Source of the DNA: Warburgia ugandensis
Lineage: Eukaryota; Streptophyta; Magnoliopsida; Canellales; Canellaceae
Assembly (NCBI GenBank): GCA_035236585.1
Contig: CP141127.1
Coordinates: forward strand, 51,830,001-51,894,000
Reading direction: 5' to 3'
DNA: 64,000 bases
The notes below the pieces were generated by a model. The model had not been told where the DNA came from. It did not search any database and was given only the letters and a program-made list of their open reading frames with translations. A program made the position numbers and the translations under genes. How positions within the stretch are numbered: position 1 is the stretch's first letter; every line of letters begins with the position of its first letter. Below are positions 10,717 through 22,380 of the stretch, piece after piece.

Positions 10717-11815
10717 CATGCTAAACAAGTCATATAACTTAAACTTAAAACGTGCAGTCTTAAAACAATCATGGCTTTTTTTAAAACTCTAGTAGCGATA
10801 GAGCACCTACCTCGAAGTCTCCTAGAGTCGCATCCTTCATCACTCAACCTGTCCCTGGGTCTCATTTATAAACTCCTAGGTACGAATGGATATAAGGAGT
10901 CCTTATCAATTTCAATCTATTTAGACATTAAATCGCTAGATCTGCCTTTTAGGGTTCATGGGTCCTTGCCTAATTCATTGTTAGGCTGGATCCTATGATG
11001 TGGATCTACTATTCCATGGCTATCTCTGTAAATTGTCCTCTAATCCTAACTTTAAAGTCTCATTGGGTCCACATGTCCCAGTTCCTAGGACACCCGTGCA
11101 TCCTGGTTGAACTGTGACTGCCTCACATGCGTGTGTGCCCAAAGGCTGTGCCACAGACCGCGTTTTTCCCATGCACATGCATGCTCAAGTGACGTGCTAT
11201 AATGCGCATCATCGCACAGACGCACCTTTGGTGTAGCATGGCGCGTCTCAGCTCCCAGGGCACCCTGTGCATCCTGGTCGAGTCAGGACCCGTGGCCCAT
11301 GTCACGCGCACATCCGAAGGCCGTACCTGGGATAGTGTACGCATTGTCAGATGCCCGGAACCCATCCCAGGGACCCTGTCCCAGGCGTACGTGGAGCATG
11401 GGATCCTTGGGACGCCTTGTTCGTGCAGGGCCGCCTAAGCCGGCTTGGAGCATTTCCCGACTAGGAAACACAGCTAGAAAATGGCTGGGAAAAGACTAGA
11501 TCTGGCCTAGGGGAAGCAAACGGAGAGAAAGAAGGGGGAAACGACTTACCTAAGTAGCTTAGGAGCGCCTATTGCAGGTGGTACGTTTCCCTCTGCCGAA
11601 AATCCATGTTTGTCAGAACCCACGAAGGGGAAAACCCCAATGCCATACCGAAACAAGAGGAGAGAGGGGAATGGGGAGAATGGCCGGCCCGACTAGGGCC
11701 TGGCCGTTGCCGGAAACATGCAGAGAGATGGGTTTGAGACAGGTTTCCAATTTTTGCCGGAAACCCCTGTCCCAAAATCGCCGAAAACTATGTTTTTGGA
11801 GAGGGGGATATGGGC

Positions 11816-11823
11816 CTTTTATA
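11816..11823 (-). promoter_or_regulatory. LTR TATA box (copy 2, 5' LTR)
   Basis: CTTTTATA here reads TATAAAAG on the minus strand, ~400 bp from the LTR start. It would drive the genomic transcript of copy 2 toward lower coordinates. Confidence 0.65.
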
Positions 11824-12226
11824 GAGGGGAGAAGGCGGTGCCCCACAATGGCTGTGCCGCCATGGCGGTGGCAGATTTCTCTCGAAAAATCAGGATTTGA
11901 GGGTTTCTGGAGAAATCTAAGGAGGAAGATGACAGGGCATGCCGTTATCAAAACGGCCCCCTGCATTTTTGTTCTTTTTCATTTTTCTGTTTAATTTACA
12001 AAACTGCCCCGGATCTTTAAATGACCGTAACTTCATCATACGAACTCCATTTTTGGCGTTCTTTGAGGCGTTGGATTCCATTTTTTGAGTAGAATCTAAT
12101 GGTACCAAGTTTCCTCAAAATTTTCTTCATTTACTATTTTAAATAAAGTGAAACATTTAAATCAGTTCATTTCCTATAGAATGTCCAATTTTTTGTTAAA
12201 AATAGCGTAAATTGCTTGGGTATTAC

Positions 12227-15200
12227 TACCCACCTCCAGTCACAATTTGTTACATTGGGAAATAATGTACCTACCTAAATTATAAACTCCAATTTTGAAG
12301 ATTGGATAGAACAAAAAGCTGAAAGTCTTATAAATTTTAATTTTAGAAGATAGAATTTGTTGATAATATTGACATAATTACATTCTATTCAAAAAATGGA
12401 GTCCAATGTCAAAAAGAAAACTGAAAATGGAGTTCGGATGAAAAAGTTATGAACATTTGAATATGAAGGGCATTTTAGAAATTAATAAAAGGATTCAAAA
12501 CGCATGGGCCATTTGAATATGAAGGGCACTTTTAAAGATGAAGGGCATTTAAGTAATTTAAAGATAGAAAAATGGATTCAAAATGCATGGGGACATTTTG
12601 ATAACAACACCCTCCCTTTGTCGCTACATCTGCACCACATCTGCACCCCATTGCGTAGGGAAAGACGATAGGCGGTTGCGATGCCCACCTCTTGTCACTG
12701 TTTGCACCGTTGGGAAGTAATGTACCCAATTTTAAGGTGCTATTTGGAAGATTGGATTAAATAGGAGGATGAATGTTTTATAAAGATTGAATTAAGAATT
12801 TGTTAATGGAATCCAACGGCTCAAAGAAGACTAAAAACAAAGTTCGTATAAAAATTTATGAGCATTTGATGTTGAAGGTTATTTTGGAAATCAAAAGATT
12901 CAAAAAAAAAAAGATTCAAAATGTAGGTAGGCTATCACGTCTCCCCCAAGAAAGAAGGTAGGCTATCATGCTACCCACCTCCAGTCACAATTTGTAACGT
13001 TGAGAAATAATGTAACTACCTAAATTATAAAGTCCTATTTGGAAGATTGGATTGAACAGGAAGATGAATGTCATATAAATTTTAATTTTAGAAGATATAA
13101 TTTTTTGATAATATTCACATAATTAGATTCTGTTCAAAAAATGGATTCCAATGTCACAAAGAACACTGAAAATGGAGTTCAGATGAAAAAGTTATGAACA
13201 TTTGAATATGAAGGGCATTTTAGAAATTAAAATAAAAAAGGATTCAAAACACATGGGGCCATTTGAATATGAAGGGTATTTAAGTAATTAAAAGATAAAA
13301 AAAAAGGATACAAAATGCATGGGGACATTTTGATAACAACACCCTCCCTTTGCCTTTGCATCTGCACCCCATTGTGCAAGGAAAGATGATAGGCGGTCGC
13401 GATGCCCACCTCTTGTCACAGTTTGTAGCGTTGGGAAGCAATGTAACTACCCCAATTTTAAGGTCCTATTTGGAAGATTGGATTAAATAGGAGGATGAAT
13501 GTTTTATAAAGATTGAATTAAGAATTTGCTAATGTAGTCCAATGGCTCAAAGAACATTGAAAACAAAGATCGTATGAAAAATTTATGAGCATTTGATGTT
13601 GAAGGTCATTTTAGTAATCAAAAGATTCAAAAAAAAAAAAAAGGAGCAAAAATGTAGGGAGCATTTTGATGATGACACCCTCCCTCCATCTCACATCCCC
13701 CCCTAGAAAGAAGGTAGGCTATCATTCTACCCACCTCCAGTCACAGTTTGTTACATTGGGAAATAATGTTACTACATACATTATAAAGTCCTATTTGGAA
13801 GATTGGATCTAATAGGAAGATGAATGTGTTATAAATTTTAATTTTAGAAGATAGAATTTGTTAATAATATTCACATAATTAGATTCTATTCAAAAAATGG
13901 AGTCCAATGTCACAAAGAACATTGAAAATGGAGTTCGGATGAAAAAGTTATGAACATTTGAATATGAAGGGCATTTTAGAAATTAAAATAAAAAAGGATT
14001 CAAAATGCATGGGGACATTTGAATATAAGGATTACAAAAAAAAGGATTCAAAATGCATAGAAACATTTTGATAACAACACCCTCCCTTTGTCTCTACATC
14101 TGCCCCACATCTGCACCCCATTGCGTAGGGAAAGGTGATAGGCGGTCACGATGCACGCCTCTTGTCACAGTTTCTAGTGTTGGGAAGTGATGTAACTACC
14201 CCAATTTTAAGGTCCTATTTGGAAGATTGGATTAAATAGGAGGATGAATGTTTTATATAGATTGAATTAAAAATTTGCTAATGGAATCCAATGGCTCAAA
14301 GAAGACTGATAACAGAGTTCGTATAAAAAATTTATGAGCATTTGATGTTGAAGGTTATTTTGGTAATCAAAAGATTCAAAAAAAAAAAAAAAGATTCAAA
14401 ATGTAGGGAGCATTTTTGATGATGACACTCTCCCTTTGTCTCCGCATCTGCACCACATCTGCACCCTATTGCGCAAGGAAAGACGATAGCCAGTCGCGAT
14501 GCCCACCTCTTGTCACTGTTTGCAGCATTGGGAAGGAATGTAACTACCCCAACTTTTAGGTCCTACTTGGAAGATTAGATAAAATAGGAGGATGAAAGTT
14601 TTATAAAGATTGAATTAAGAATTTGTTAATGGAATCCAACGGCTCAAAGAACACTAAAAACAGAGTTCGTATAAAAAATTTATGAGCATTTTATGTTGAA
14701 GGTCATTTTGGAAATCAAAAGATTCAAAAAAAAAAAAAAGAGTAAAAATGTAGGGAGCATTTTGATGATGACACCCTCCCTCCATCTCATGTCTCCCCCA
14801 AGAAAGAAGGTAGGCTATCATGCTACCCACCTCTAGTCACAATTTGTTACGTTGAGAAATAATGTAACTACCTAAATTATAAAGTCCTATTTGGAAGATT
14901 TGAATGAACAGGAAGATGAAAGTCTTATGTATTTTAATTTTAGAAAATAGAATTTGTTCATAATATTCACATAATTAGATTCTATTCAAAGAATGGAGAC
15001 CAATGTCACAAAGAACACTGAAAATGGAGTTCGGATGAAAAAGTTATGAACATTTGAATATGGAGGGCATTTTAGAAATTCAACGAAAAAAGATTCAAAA
15101 AGCATGGGGCCATTTCAATATGAAGGGCATTTAAGTAATTAAAATATTAAAAAAAAAAAAAAAGCATTCAAAATGCATGGATCCATTTTGATAACAACAC

Positions 15201-17152
15201 CCTCCCTTTGTCTCCGCATCTGCACCCCATTGCGCAGGGAAAGATGATAGGCGGTCGCGATGCCCACCTCTTGTCACTGTGTGTAGCATTGGAAAGAAAT
15301 GTAACTACCCCAATTTTAAGGTCCTATTTGGAAGAGTGGATTAAATAGGAGGATGAATGTTTTATAAAGATTGAATTAAGAATTTGTTAATGGAATCCAA
15401 CGGCTCAAAGAACACTGAAAAAAGAGTTTGTATAAAATATTTATGAGCATTCGATGTTGCAGGTTATTTTGGTAATCAAAAGATTCAAAAAAAAAAAAAA
15501 GGAGTCAAAAGGTAGGAAACATTTTGATGATGAAACCCTCGCTCCATCTCACGCCTCCCCCAAGAAAGAAGGTAGGCTAACATGCTGCACACCTCCAGTC
15601 ACAGTTTGTTACGTTGGGAAATAATGTAACTACCTAAATTATAACCTCCTATTTTAAAGATTGGATTGAACAGAAAGATGAATGTCTTATAAATTTTAAT
15701 TTTAAAAGATAGATTTTGTTGACAATATTCACATAATTACATTCTATTCAAAAAATGGAGTCTAATGTCACAAAGAACACTGAAAATGGAGTTCGGATGA
15801 AAAAGTTATGAACATTTGAATATGAAGGGCATATCGGAAATTAAAAAAAGGATTCAAAATGCATTGGGCCATTTTCATAACAACACCCTCCCTTTGTCTC
15901 TTCCTCTGCACCACATCTGCACCCCATTGCGTAGGGAAAGACAATAGGCGGTCGCGATGCCCACGTCTTGTCATTGTTTGCAGCATTGGGAAGCAATGTA
16001 ACTAACCCAATTTTAAGGCCCCATTTGGAAGATTGGATTAAATAGGAGGATGAATGTTTTATAAAGATTGAATTAAGAATTTGTTAAAGGAATCCAACAG
16101 CTCAAAGAAGACTGAAAACAGAGTTCGTATAAAAAAATTTATGAGCATTTGATGTTGAAGGTCATTTCTTGTAATCAAAAGATTCAAACAAAAAAAAAAG
16201 GGAGTCACAATGTGGGAAGCATTTTGATGATGACACCCTCCCTCCATCTCACGTCTCCCCCAAGAAAGAAGGTAGGCTATCACGCTACCCACTTCCAGTC
16301 ACAGTTTGTTATGTTGAGAAATAATGTAGAACCTAAATTATAAAGTCCTATTTGGAAGATGAAAGTCTTATAAATTTTAATTTTAGAAGATAGAATTTGT
16401 TGATAATATTCACATAATTAGATTCTATTCACAAAAATGAAGTCCAATGTCACAAAGAACATTGAAAATGGAGTTCGGATGAAAAAGTTATGAACATTTG
16501 AATTTGAAGGGCATTTTAGAAATAAAAATAAAAAAGCATTGAAAACGCATGGGGCCATTTGAATATGAAGGGCACTTTTAAAGTTGAATGGCATTTAAGT
16601 AATTAAGAGATTTAAAAAAAAAAAAGCGTACAAAATCCATGGGGCCATTTTGATAACAACACCCTCCCTTTGTCTCTGTATCTGCACCACATCTGCACCC
16701 CATTGCGCAGGGAAAGACGATAGGCGGTCGCGATGCCCACCTCTTGTCACTGTTTGCAATGTTGGGAAGTAATGTAACTACCCCAATTTTAAGGTCCTAT
16801 TTGGAAGATTGGATTAAATAGGACGATGAATGTTTTATAAAGATTGAATTAACAATTTGCTAATGGAGTCCAATGGCTCAATGAACACTGAAAACAGAGA
16901 TCATATAAAAAATTTATGAGCATTTGAGGTTGAAGGTCATTTTGGTAAGCAAAAGATTAAAAAAAAAAAAAAAGGAGCCAAAATGTAGGGAGCATTTTGA
17001 TGATGACACCATCCCTCCATCTCACGTCTCCCCCTAGATAGAAGGTAGACTATCATTCTACCCACCTCCAGTCAGAGTTTGTTACATTGGGAAATAATGT
17101 TGCTACAAAAATTATAAAGTCCTATTTGGAAGATTGGATCTAATAAGAAGAT
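12227..17152 (+). repeat. Satellite array, left part (~780-bp dimer, about 7 units)
   Basis: This is tandem DNA of two related monomers. Monomer A (~330 bp) starts around CCTATTTGGAAGATTGGATTAAAT and contains TGGAATCCAACGGCTC, a poly-A tract and GCATTTTGATGATGACACCC. Monomer B (~420-450 bp) contains TGGAGTCCAATGTCACAAAG, AGGGCATTTTAGAAATT and CCATTTTGATAACAACACCC. A-monomer anchors (GGAATCCAAC or similar) lie near 12806, 13535, 14280, 14628, 15388, 16087 and 16862. Most intervals are 700-780 bp, but 14280 to 14628 is only ~350 bp (hybrid unit). The array is cut on the left by the family B LTR and interrupted on the right by the insertion at 17158. There is no coding content. Confidence 0.9.
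14280..14628 (+). repeat. Hybrid short satellite unit (A joined to B tail)
   Basis: Two A-type anchors are only ~350 bp apart. The first starts as monomer A, but after the poly-A tract and GATGATGACACTC it continues as the end of monomer B (CTTTGTCTCCGCATCTGCACC). This is consistent with unequal exchange at the homologous CATTTTGAT block shared by both monomers. Confidence 0.7.
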
Positions 17153-17157
17153 GAATG
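17153..17157. repeat. Target-site duplication GAATG (left)
   Basis: GAATG lies directly before the LTR terminus TGTGATGACC at 17158. The same five bases follow the LTR end at 41203, and the satellite consensus AGATGAATGTCTTATAAA has one copy at this place. So the whole 17158-41203 block goes back to one insertion into the satellite. Confidence 0.9.
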
Positions 17158-18040
17158 TGTGATGACCCGGGTTTTCTCATGCATTTTTAAATGCAATATC
17201 TAATTCCTAAGGCGAGATGCATCCCTATTTGAAAACCATTTTATAAAAACCATGCAATGCAGCGGAAAATCTTTGGTTTTAAACTCATTATGAAAACCCC
17301 GAGTGCCATTTTCTTTCACAACAATCAAAGTAGTTCTTGAAAAACTTTAGAAATCATAAATGTTTTTCCCTAGGACTATCCAGTCACAGCACATAGCCCA
17401 ACTGTAAATAAATACAAATACATATCCCAAGGGTAGAGAGTTTACTTACATGTATAATTCTCCTTTTTTATTCACTTGCTCGTAGCACTAATATCTCCTG
17501 AGGCGTCTTCTATTTGTGAGTGGAACAATCCTGAAAAATGTTAAGGATAGGGTGAGTATATACTATACTCAGTAGGAGTCTATCACTACTAGTTTTACAA
17601 TGCATGCTATGTTTAAAATCATATGCTCTTTAAAACATGTGCATGTTCGAACAATCATGTTCAATATCGATATTAAAAACCACTGTCGAATTGGAATACT
17701 GACGACTTAAAGAAAGAGCATAATCCAAGTCGAAAGTATCATATATCGTAAACATAATGATATGCATAAGATGCTTAACTGAATCCAACTCATGGATATA
17801 TGGTATGGAATGGTCGACCAACCCCATGTCATGCCATATGTAATGCAAGTAAATCCACGAAACCATAGGGCCCAACTATGCCCACGACCTCACCGCCGTG
17901 TGGTCCCCAGGCACCTGAGGACACTCGGTCATAGCCTCCACGGGGCATATGACACATCGACCCAGTGGCGTGACACCATTGGTAGCCCCCTGTACCACAT
18001 GCAGTCGACGTAGGGACGTTGCCCTTTTTGGGTGTGGTAC
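17158..18040 (-). mobile_element. Family B 3' LTR, first part (copy 3, reverse)
   Basis: It starts TGTGATGACCCGGGTTTTCT and aligns with 9448-10230 and 38515-39400. It is interrupted at 18040 by the family A element and continues at 27957. Confidence 0.9.
18036..18040. repeat. Target-site duplication GGTAC (left, family A element)
   Basis: GGTAC precedes the LTR start TGTGATGACT and recurs at 27952-27956 after the LTR end. Undisturbed family B LTRs read GCGTGGTACCCATTCC or GCATGGTACCCATTCC here (39395 and 33125), with one copy of GGTAC. Confidence 0.95.
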
Positions 18041-18466
18041 TGTGATGACTCCAATTTTGTAATATTGAAATTCCAAGTTTAGCAATGAAAAGTTCAATTT
18101 TAAAGAAAAGGGCATTTTGGTCATTTCACTAGTCTCCTTAACTAAACCCAGGAATTTAGTCCTAAAATTGGTTCCATTAGATGCGTCTCGGAAAAAGGAA
18201 TCCAACAAGACCAAAATCACCCAAAACGGAGTTAAAATGAGCAAGATATGGCCCTTTGAAGTTCAGGGGCAAAACTGTAAATTTCACAAAACGACTTAAC
18301 CTGAAAAACACAGGTGCCCGTTTTGATACGGGCACCCCGTCATCTTCAACCTCCTAGAGGTTTCTGGAACAGCAGTGTTTCAAGAAGAAACCACCGCCAT
18401 TCTAGAGGGTTCCCCACCGCCATTCAAAGGCGGTTAGAACCCCTCCAGAACCCTCTGTAAAAGCTC

Positions 18467-18474
18467 TATAAATA
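18467..18474 (+). promoter_or_regulatory. LTR TATA box (family A 5' LTR)
   Basis: TATAAATA lies ~426 bp inside the LTR within GCTCTATAAATAGAGCTC, a small palindrome. It is identical at 25717-25724 in the 3' LTR. It is the likely promoter of the genomic RNA. Confidence 0.75.
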
Positions 18475-20134
18475 GAGCTCTTGGGTGCCTCTAATGGTAG
18501 CTGAAAAGCCTTGGAGAAAACTAGTCGTGAAGCAGTGACCAAGGGGGGAAAACGTAGAGAGAAAACCACCCACGAAGTAGGTATACTCCGAAACTCCCCA
18601 AACCCATCTCACCCATAGTCCTAGGCTCAGTTTCCCTAGGTTTTTCCATGAAAAACCATGGAGAATAGGCCTCCAGGAGAGCCACAAAGACCCCTGGGAC
18701 GTCCCCAGGCCGCACTGGTTCGAACCAGGGTGACCTGAGGACGACCCAGGTCACTAACAAGCGGGACGATCCAATAGGACCGTCCCACGTCGATGCAGGT
18801 CGACACCGTTTGAAAAACCAAACGGACGCGCTTGCTAAAGAGAAGGACGTGCAGAGTTGTATCGCGCGTCTACAGACGCGCCCGCTGAGGCGCACGCCGC
18901 ATACACGCAGCGCACTAGTGAAGCGTCATTTTTTTGGTTTCTTAAGGATGCTGGGCGCACGTCGCAGACGCGTAGCGCCCTAGCATTCCTCTTTTTTTTT
19001 TGTCTTTAAGACTATATGTACATACAATGTTAAAACGCTTATAACTTGAGATCTAGAGCTCCGATTGAGGCCCCGCAAAAGGCATTGTGTCCATATCGAC
19101 GACGCGGACACATACAAACCATAAAATCCCTGATCAAGGCCCAATCAAAGGAGAGCATGACCCTTAGAATAGGATGATGGCGCTGACCACTAGAACTTTG
19201 GAAAACTGAGAATACCAAGGTTTAATTAGGACCTTGGGACACCCATAGGCATAGGGATGGACCCCTAATGCCTAAGTAATGTGACCCAACTGCTTTAAAC
19301 CCATCAAAGATAGGTTAAACTAACCTTGAGTCCCCAAAGCATGTTCAGGAGCGTACGAGGATAAAGGGGTTAACGTGACCTAGTCAGGTAGGTGCTCTAT
19401 CACTATTAGATTCTTTTAAAAGAACTATTGTTATTTGAGAACATATGTTTTGGATATATGACTTGATTTTCATGTGATTTGTATGAATAAATTCAGCATG
19501 CATGTTAAATGCTTTGTACATAGGCATGTTTTGGAATGACTGCATATACATTATGCACATACATGTGTTGCAAACAAGTGCATGCATTGCATGATTTACG
19601 TACTTGCAAAAGATTGCATGTCCTTGAGGGTTGCCAAAAGACGCTGGAGTGCCGAGGGCTAGGTCGTTGTGAGGGACCCAAAAGAGGACAAGTTTTAACA
19701 AAAGGTTTTGACTTATCTTATGTGATTTGGGCAAGTAAGCCCGTGGGTGCTATGCCGAGGGGTCTGGGTTGGCCACCCGGCCTCTACCACTAATAGGTGG
19801 ATGGGTACCACGCCCAAAAAGAGGCAAGTCCCTACGTCGACTGCATGTGGTACAGGGGGCTACCACTGGTGTCACGGCACTGGGTCGGCGTGTCATAGGC
19901 CCCGTGGAGGCTATGACCAAGTGTCCTCAGGTACCCGGGGACCACACGGTGAGGAGGTCGTGGGCATAGTGGACCCTATGGTTTAATGTGCATTTCATGT
20001 AGCATGATATGAAGTTGGTCGACCATACCATACTAGGGGTCCATGAGTTGGACTCCATGAGGCATCTATTGCATATCATGATGTTATCATATATATGATA
20101 CTTTAACTTTTGGAATTAGGTGATCTTTTAAGTT

Positions 20135-20268
20135 ATTTTGAATTTCAGTTGATTATGGATTCTTATACTGATGTTGAACTCGAGTATTCAACCATACGCA
20201 TATTTTGAATTTCAGTTGATTATGGATTCTTATACCAATATTGAACTCGAGTATTCAAAAATACGCAT
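20135..20268 (+). repeat. 67-bp tandem duplication in 5' LTR
   Basis: Two units start ATTTTGAATTTCAGTTGATT, at 20135 and 20202, with a few differences. The 3' LTR has the same pair at 27380-27513, so it belonged to the parent element. Confidence 0.9.
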
Positions 20269-20708
20269 GTTTTGAATGAATGAGCATATGATTTTAAAAC
20301 ATCTCATGCATTTATAAAACTAGTAGTGATAGGCCCTACTGAGTATATTATATACTCACCCAATCCCCAATACTTTTTAGATACAAAGTAAATACCTAAG
20401 GGCAAGGGACATTTGCACTAGGAGGCACAGGCCAAGCACAAGTAAGTAGACCCCTATCTTATCTTTCAATGTTACTTGATTGTAGTTACTCTCTAATAGC
20501 TAGGGCTGTGACTAACACTTTCTTGGGAACATTATTGATTTAAAACTTTGCCATGACTAAATAGATTGAGAATGTGTTTCACACTCGGGGTTTTTATGAA
20601 AGGTTGTTTTCCAAATGAAAAAGAATTTCATGAATTTCATATTTATAAAACAAGAGATCTCGCCTTTTTATCAACATTGCATCACTTAAAAACCCAGGTC
20701 GTGACAGT

Positions 20709-20720
20709 TGGTATCAGAGC
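20709..20720 (+). other. Primer-binding site, tRNA-iMet type (family A)
   Basis: TGGTATCAGAGC lies two bases after the LTR end. It is the same site and spacing as in family B. Confidence 0.95.
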
Positions 20721-20846
20721 ACAGTTTAATGTTACTCACAGCCCAGTTATGAGGAGACTAACTTATAATCAAGTTTCATCCATGAAAGAGAAAGGGGTAA
20801 TAGGATAACACAAACTAAGATTTGGTGAATTGCCTTATGATTACAG

Positions 20847-21866
20847 ATGCCTAGAAAGAAGGGAAGCAAGGCTCCAAGACCTGAAGCCCCACCAGTGGAC
20901 TCCACTGGGTTGGGCAACGGAATGGCTGAGTTATTTCAGCAATTCTTACAGAACATGGGACAATACATGAATAGTCATAGCCAAACTCCTACCCCCCGAG
21001 ATCCTTCCCCTGATAAAACATTAGACAGGACTGAGGTTCAGTTAGAAAGGTTTCAGAAACTAGCTCCCTCATTCACAGGAGAAGATGAAGCATCCATAGC
21101 TGAAAAATGGTTAATTGATATTGAAAAGATATTTAAGGCCATGAACATAGCTGAGGATAGAAAAGTACCCATGGCCACATTTGTGTTTAGAGGAGAGGCT
21201 ACCTTTTGGTGGGAAACAGCAGAAAGAACTTATTTTGATCAACAAGAAACAATAGGATGGGAAGAGTTTAAAAAGGTCTTTAATGACAAATATTATCCTA
21301 AACATATAAGGAAACAAAAGGAAAAGGATTTATGGACTTAGAACAAGGAAATATGACCGTCCAACAGTATGAAAGTAAATTCATCAGCCTCCGAAGATTT
21401 GCACCCCGTGCTTGTGCTGATGAAGAAGATGCAGCTGAAAGATTTGTAGACGGACTCAACCCAGGACTCAGGAACAGAGTTCTAGGTTTCCAACCTCCCA
21501 CAGTAGCCAAAGCAGTAGAGATGGCCTCCCTATATGAAAAAGATTATCAAAGGAACTAGGCAATAAGGGAAACTAAGAACATCAACACTATGAAGAACAA
21601 AGGAAAGAGACCCTTTCAGTCATCTGGACCTAGGCCACCGTTCAAGAAGCCGTTTGAAAACAAAGGAAGAAGACCATACTGGAAGGCATGCCCTAGGTGT
21701 AACAGAAACCATCCAGGCAAACCATGTCCCACTTCCAACATCACTTGTTATAGTTGTGGAGAATTAGGACATTTTTCTAGCAACTGTCCAAAAAGGAAAG
21801 TGCAAGAGCATCAAGTTCCAAAAAGCCAAGGACGTGTCTTTGCCCTGACTTCCAGTCAAGCCCAAA
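20847..21866 (+). pseudogene. gag: Broken gag (capsid and nucleocapsid)
   Basis: The start is MPRKKGSK at 20847. The first 164 codons hold the gag/retrotransposon capsid region (LERFQKLAPSFTGEDEA, AEKWLIDIEKIF, WWETAERTYF, WEEFKKVFNDKYYP), typical of plant gypsy capsids. A 1-bp loss near 21325-21331 shifts the frame; the continuation MDLEQGNMTVQQYESKF starts at 21332. A TAG at 21557-21559 interrupts it, probably from CAG. The nucleocapsid part has a CPRCNRNHPGKPC knuckle and then a classical CCHC knuckle CYSCGELGHFSSNC at 21746-21787. A 1-bp gain near 21866 returns the frame to that of pol. The product would assemble the virus-like particle and bind RNA; this copy cannot make it intact. Confidence 0.9.
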
Positions 21867-22380
21867 GCATCAAACGCAGTCGTTGAAGGTATTCTTTCTA
21901 TCTATGATACACCTGCAAAAGTTCTATTTGATACAGGCTCCACTCATTCTTTCATATCCCAGGAATTTGCATCATCCTTGGACATTATACCACAGGACCT
22001 AGACTTCACTCTAGAAGTCATGACTCCTGTAGGCTAGGCACTCCCCACTTATTCTTATCTCCAGGATGTCCCCATATTGGTTAAGGACCATTTGTTACAT
22101 GCCAACCTTATCCACTTAGATATGAATGACTTCGACATCATCCTAGGTATGGACTGGCTAGCCTTTCATCAAGCCTTTGTTGATTGTCGTCAGAAGTGTG
22201 TCACTTTTACCCTACCTAATGGAGACACTTTCACCCTCCAAGGAAGAAAGGATTATTCTGGAGCATGTGTTATCTCTGTCATGAAAGCAGTTAAACACAT
22301 TGCTCAAGGATGCCCCTTCTTCTTAGCCAAGATAGAATCCGTCAAGAATCCCCAACCAAAGCTTGAGAATGTCGAGGTTG
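21867..22380 (+). pseudogene. pol: Aspartic protease region of pol (interrupted)
   Basis: In the pol frame the sequence reads ASNAVVEGILSIYDTPAKVLFDTGSTHSFIS in effect, with the catalytic DTG at 21930-21938. The downstream FDIILGMDWL motif near 22127 is typical of plant gypsy proteases. A TAG at 22035-22037 interrupts it. This enzyme would cleave the Gag-Pol precursor. It is fused in frame with reverse transcriptase downstream, as usual for the family. Confidence 0.88.

Larger units (their letters stand above)
9448..12226 (-). mobile_element. Family B 5' LTR, full length (copy 2, reverse)
   Basis: It spans TGTGACAACCCGGG at 9448 to GCTTGGGTATTAC at 12226, ~2.78 kb. The final A of the expected CATTACA end is lost at the junction. 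It abuts satellite sequence (TACCCACCTCC) directly, so this element lies at the left edge of the satellite array. Compared with the LTRs at 17158, 32252 and 38515, the segment around 10228-10470 is replaced by unrelated sequence containing two minisatellites. TATA box in reverse at 11816-11823. Confidence 0.85.
18041..20706 (+). mobile_element. Family A 5' LTR
   Basis: It spans TGTGATGACTCC to GGTCGTGACA. In order it holds a U3 module near 18175-18350 shared with family B LTRs and the satellite, a TATA box at 18467, a CpG-rich stretch around 18690-18990, a ~0.4-kb region at 19600-19985 shared in the same sense with family B LTRs, and a 67-bp tandem duplication at 20135-20268. By eye it differs from the 3' LTR at roughly a dozen positions in the first 400 bp plus an indel around 18880, so the insertion is not very recent. 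Confidence 0.95.

Noticed and set aside
12227..17152. CRISPR-like array
   Set aside because: Units are hundreds of bases long, the whole unit is repeated with no unique spacers, and the context is a plant satellite.
18521..18895. 124-codon minus-strand frame in the A LTR
   Set aside because: It is in the LTR leader, antisense, and not intact at the same length in the 3' LTR, with no recognisable motif.
19384..19734. 116-codon minus-strand frame also present at 26629-26979
   Set aside because: It is present in both LTRs only because they are copies of each other. It is antisense to the element and has no recognisable domain.
20709..20720. tRNA gene fragment
   Set aside because: Only 12 bases match the tRNA 3' end complement; at this spacing from an LTR end it is a primer-binding site.
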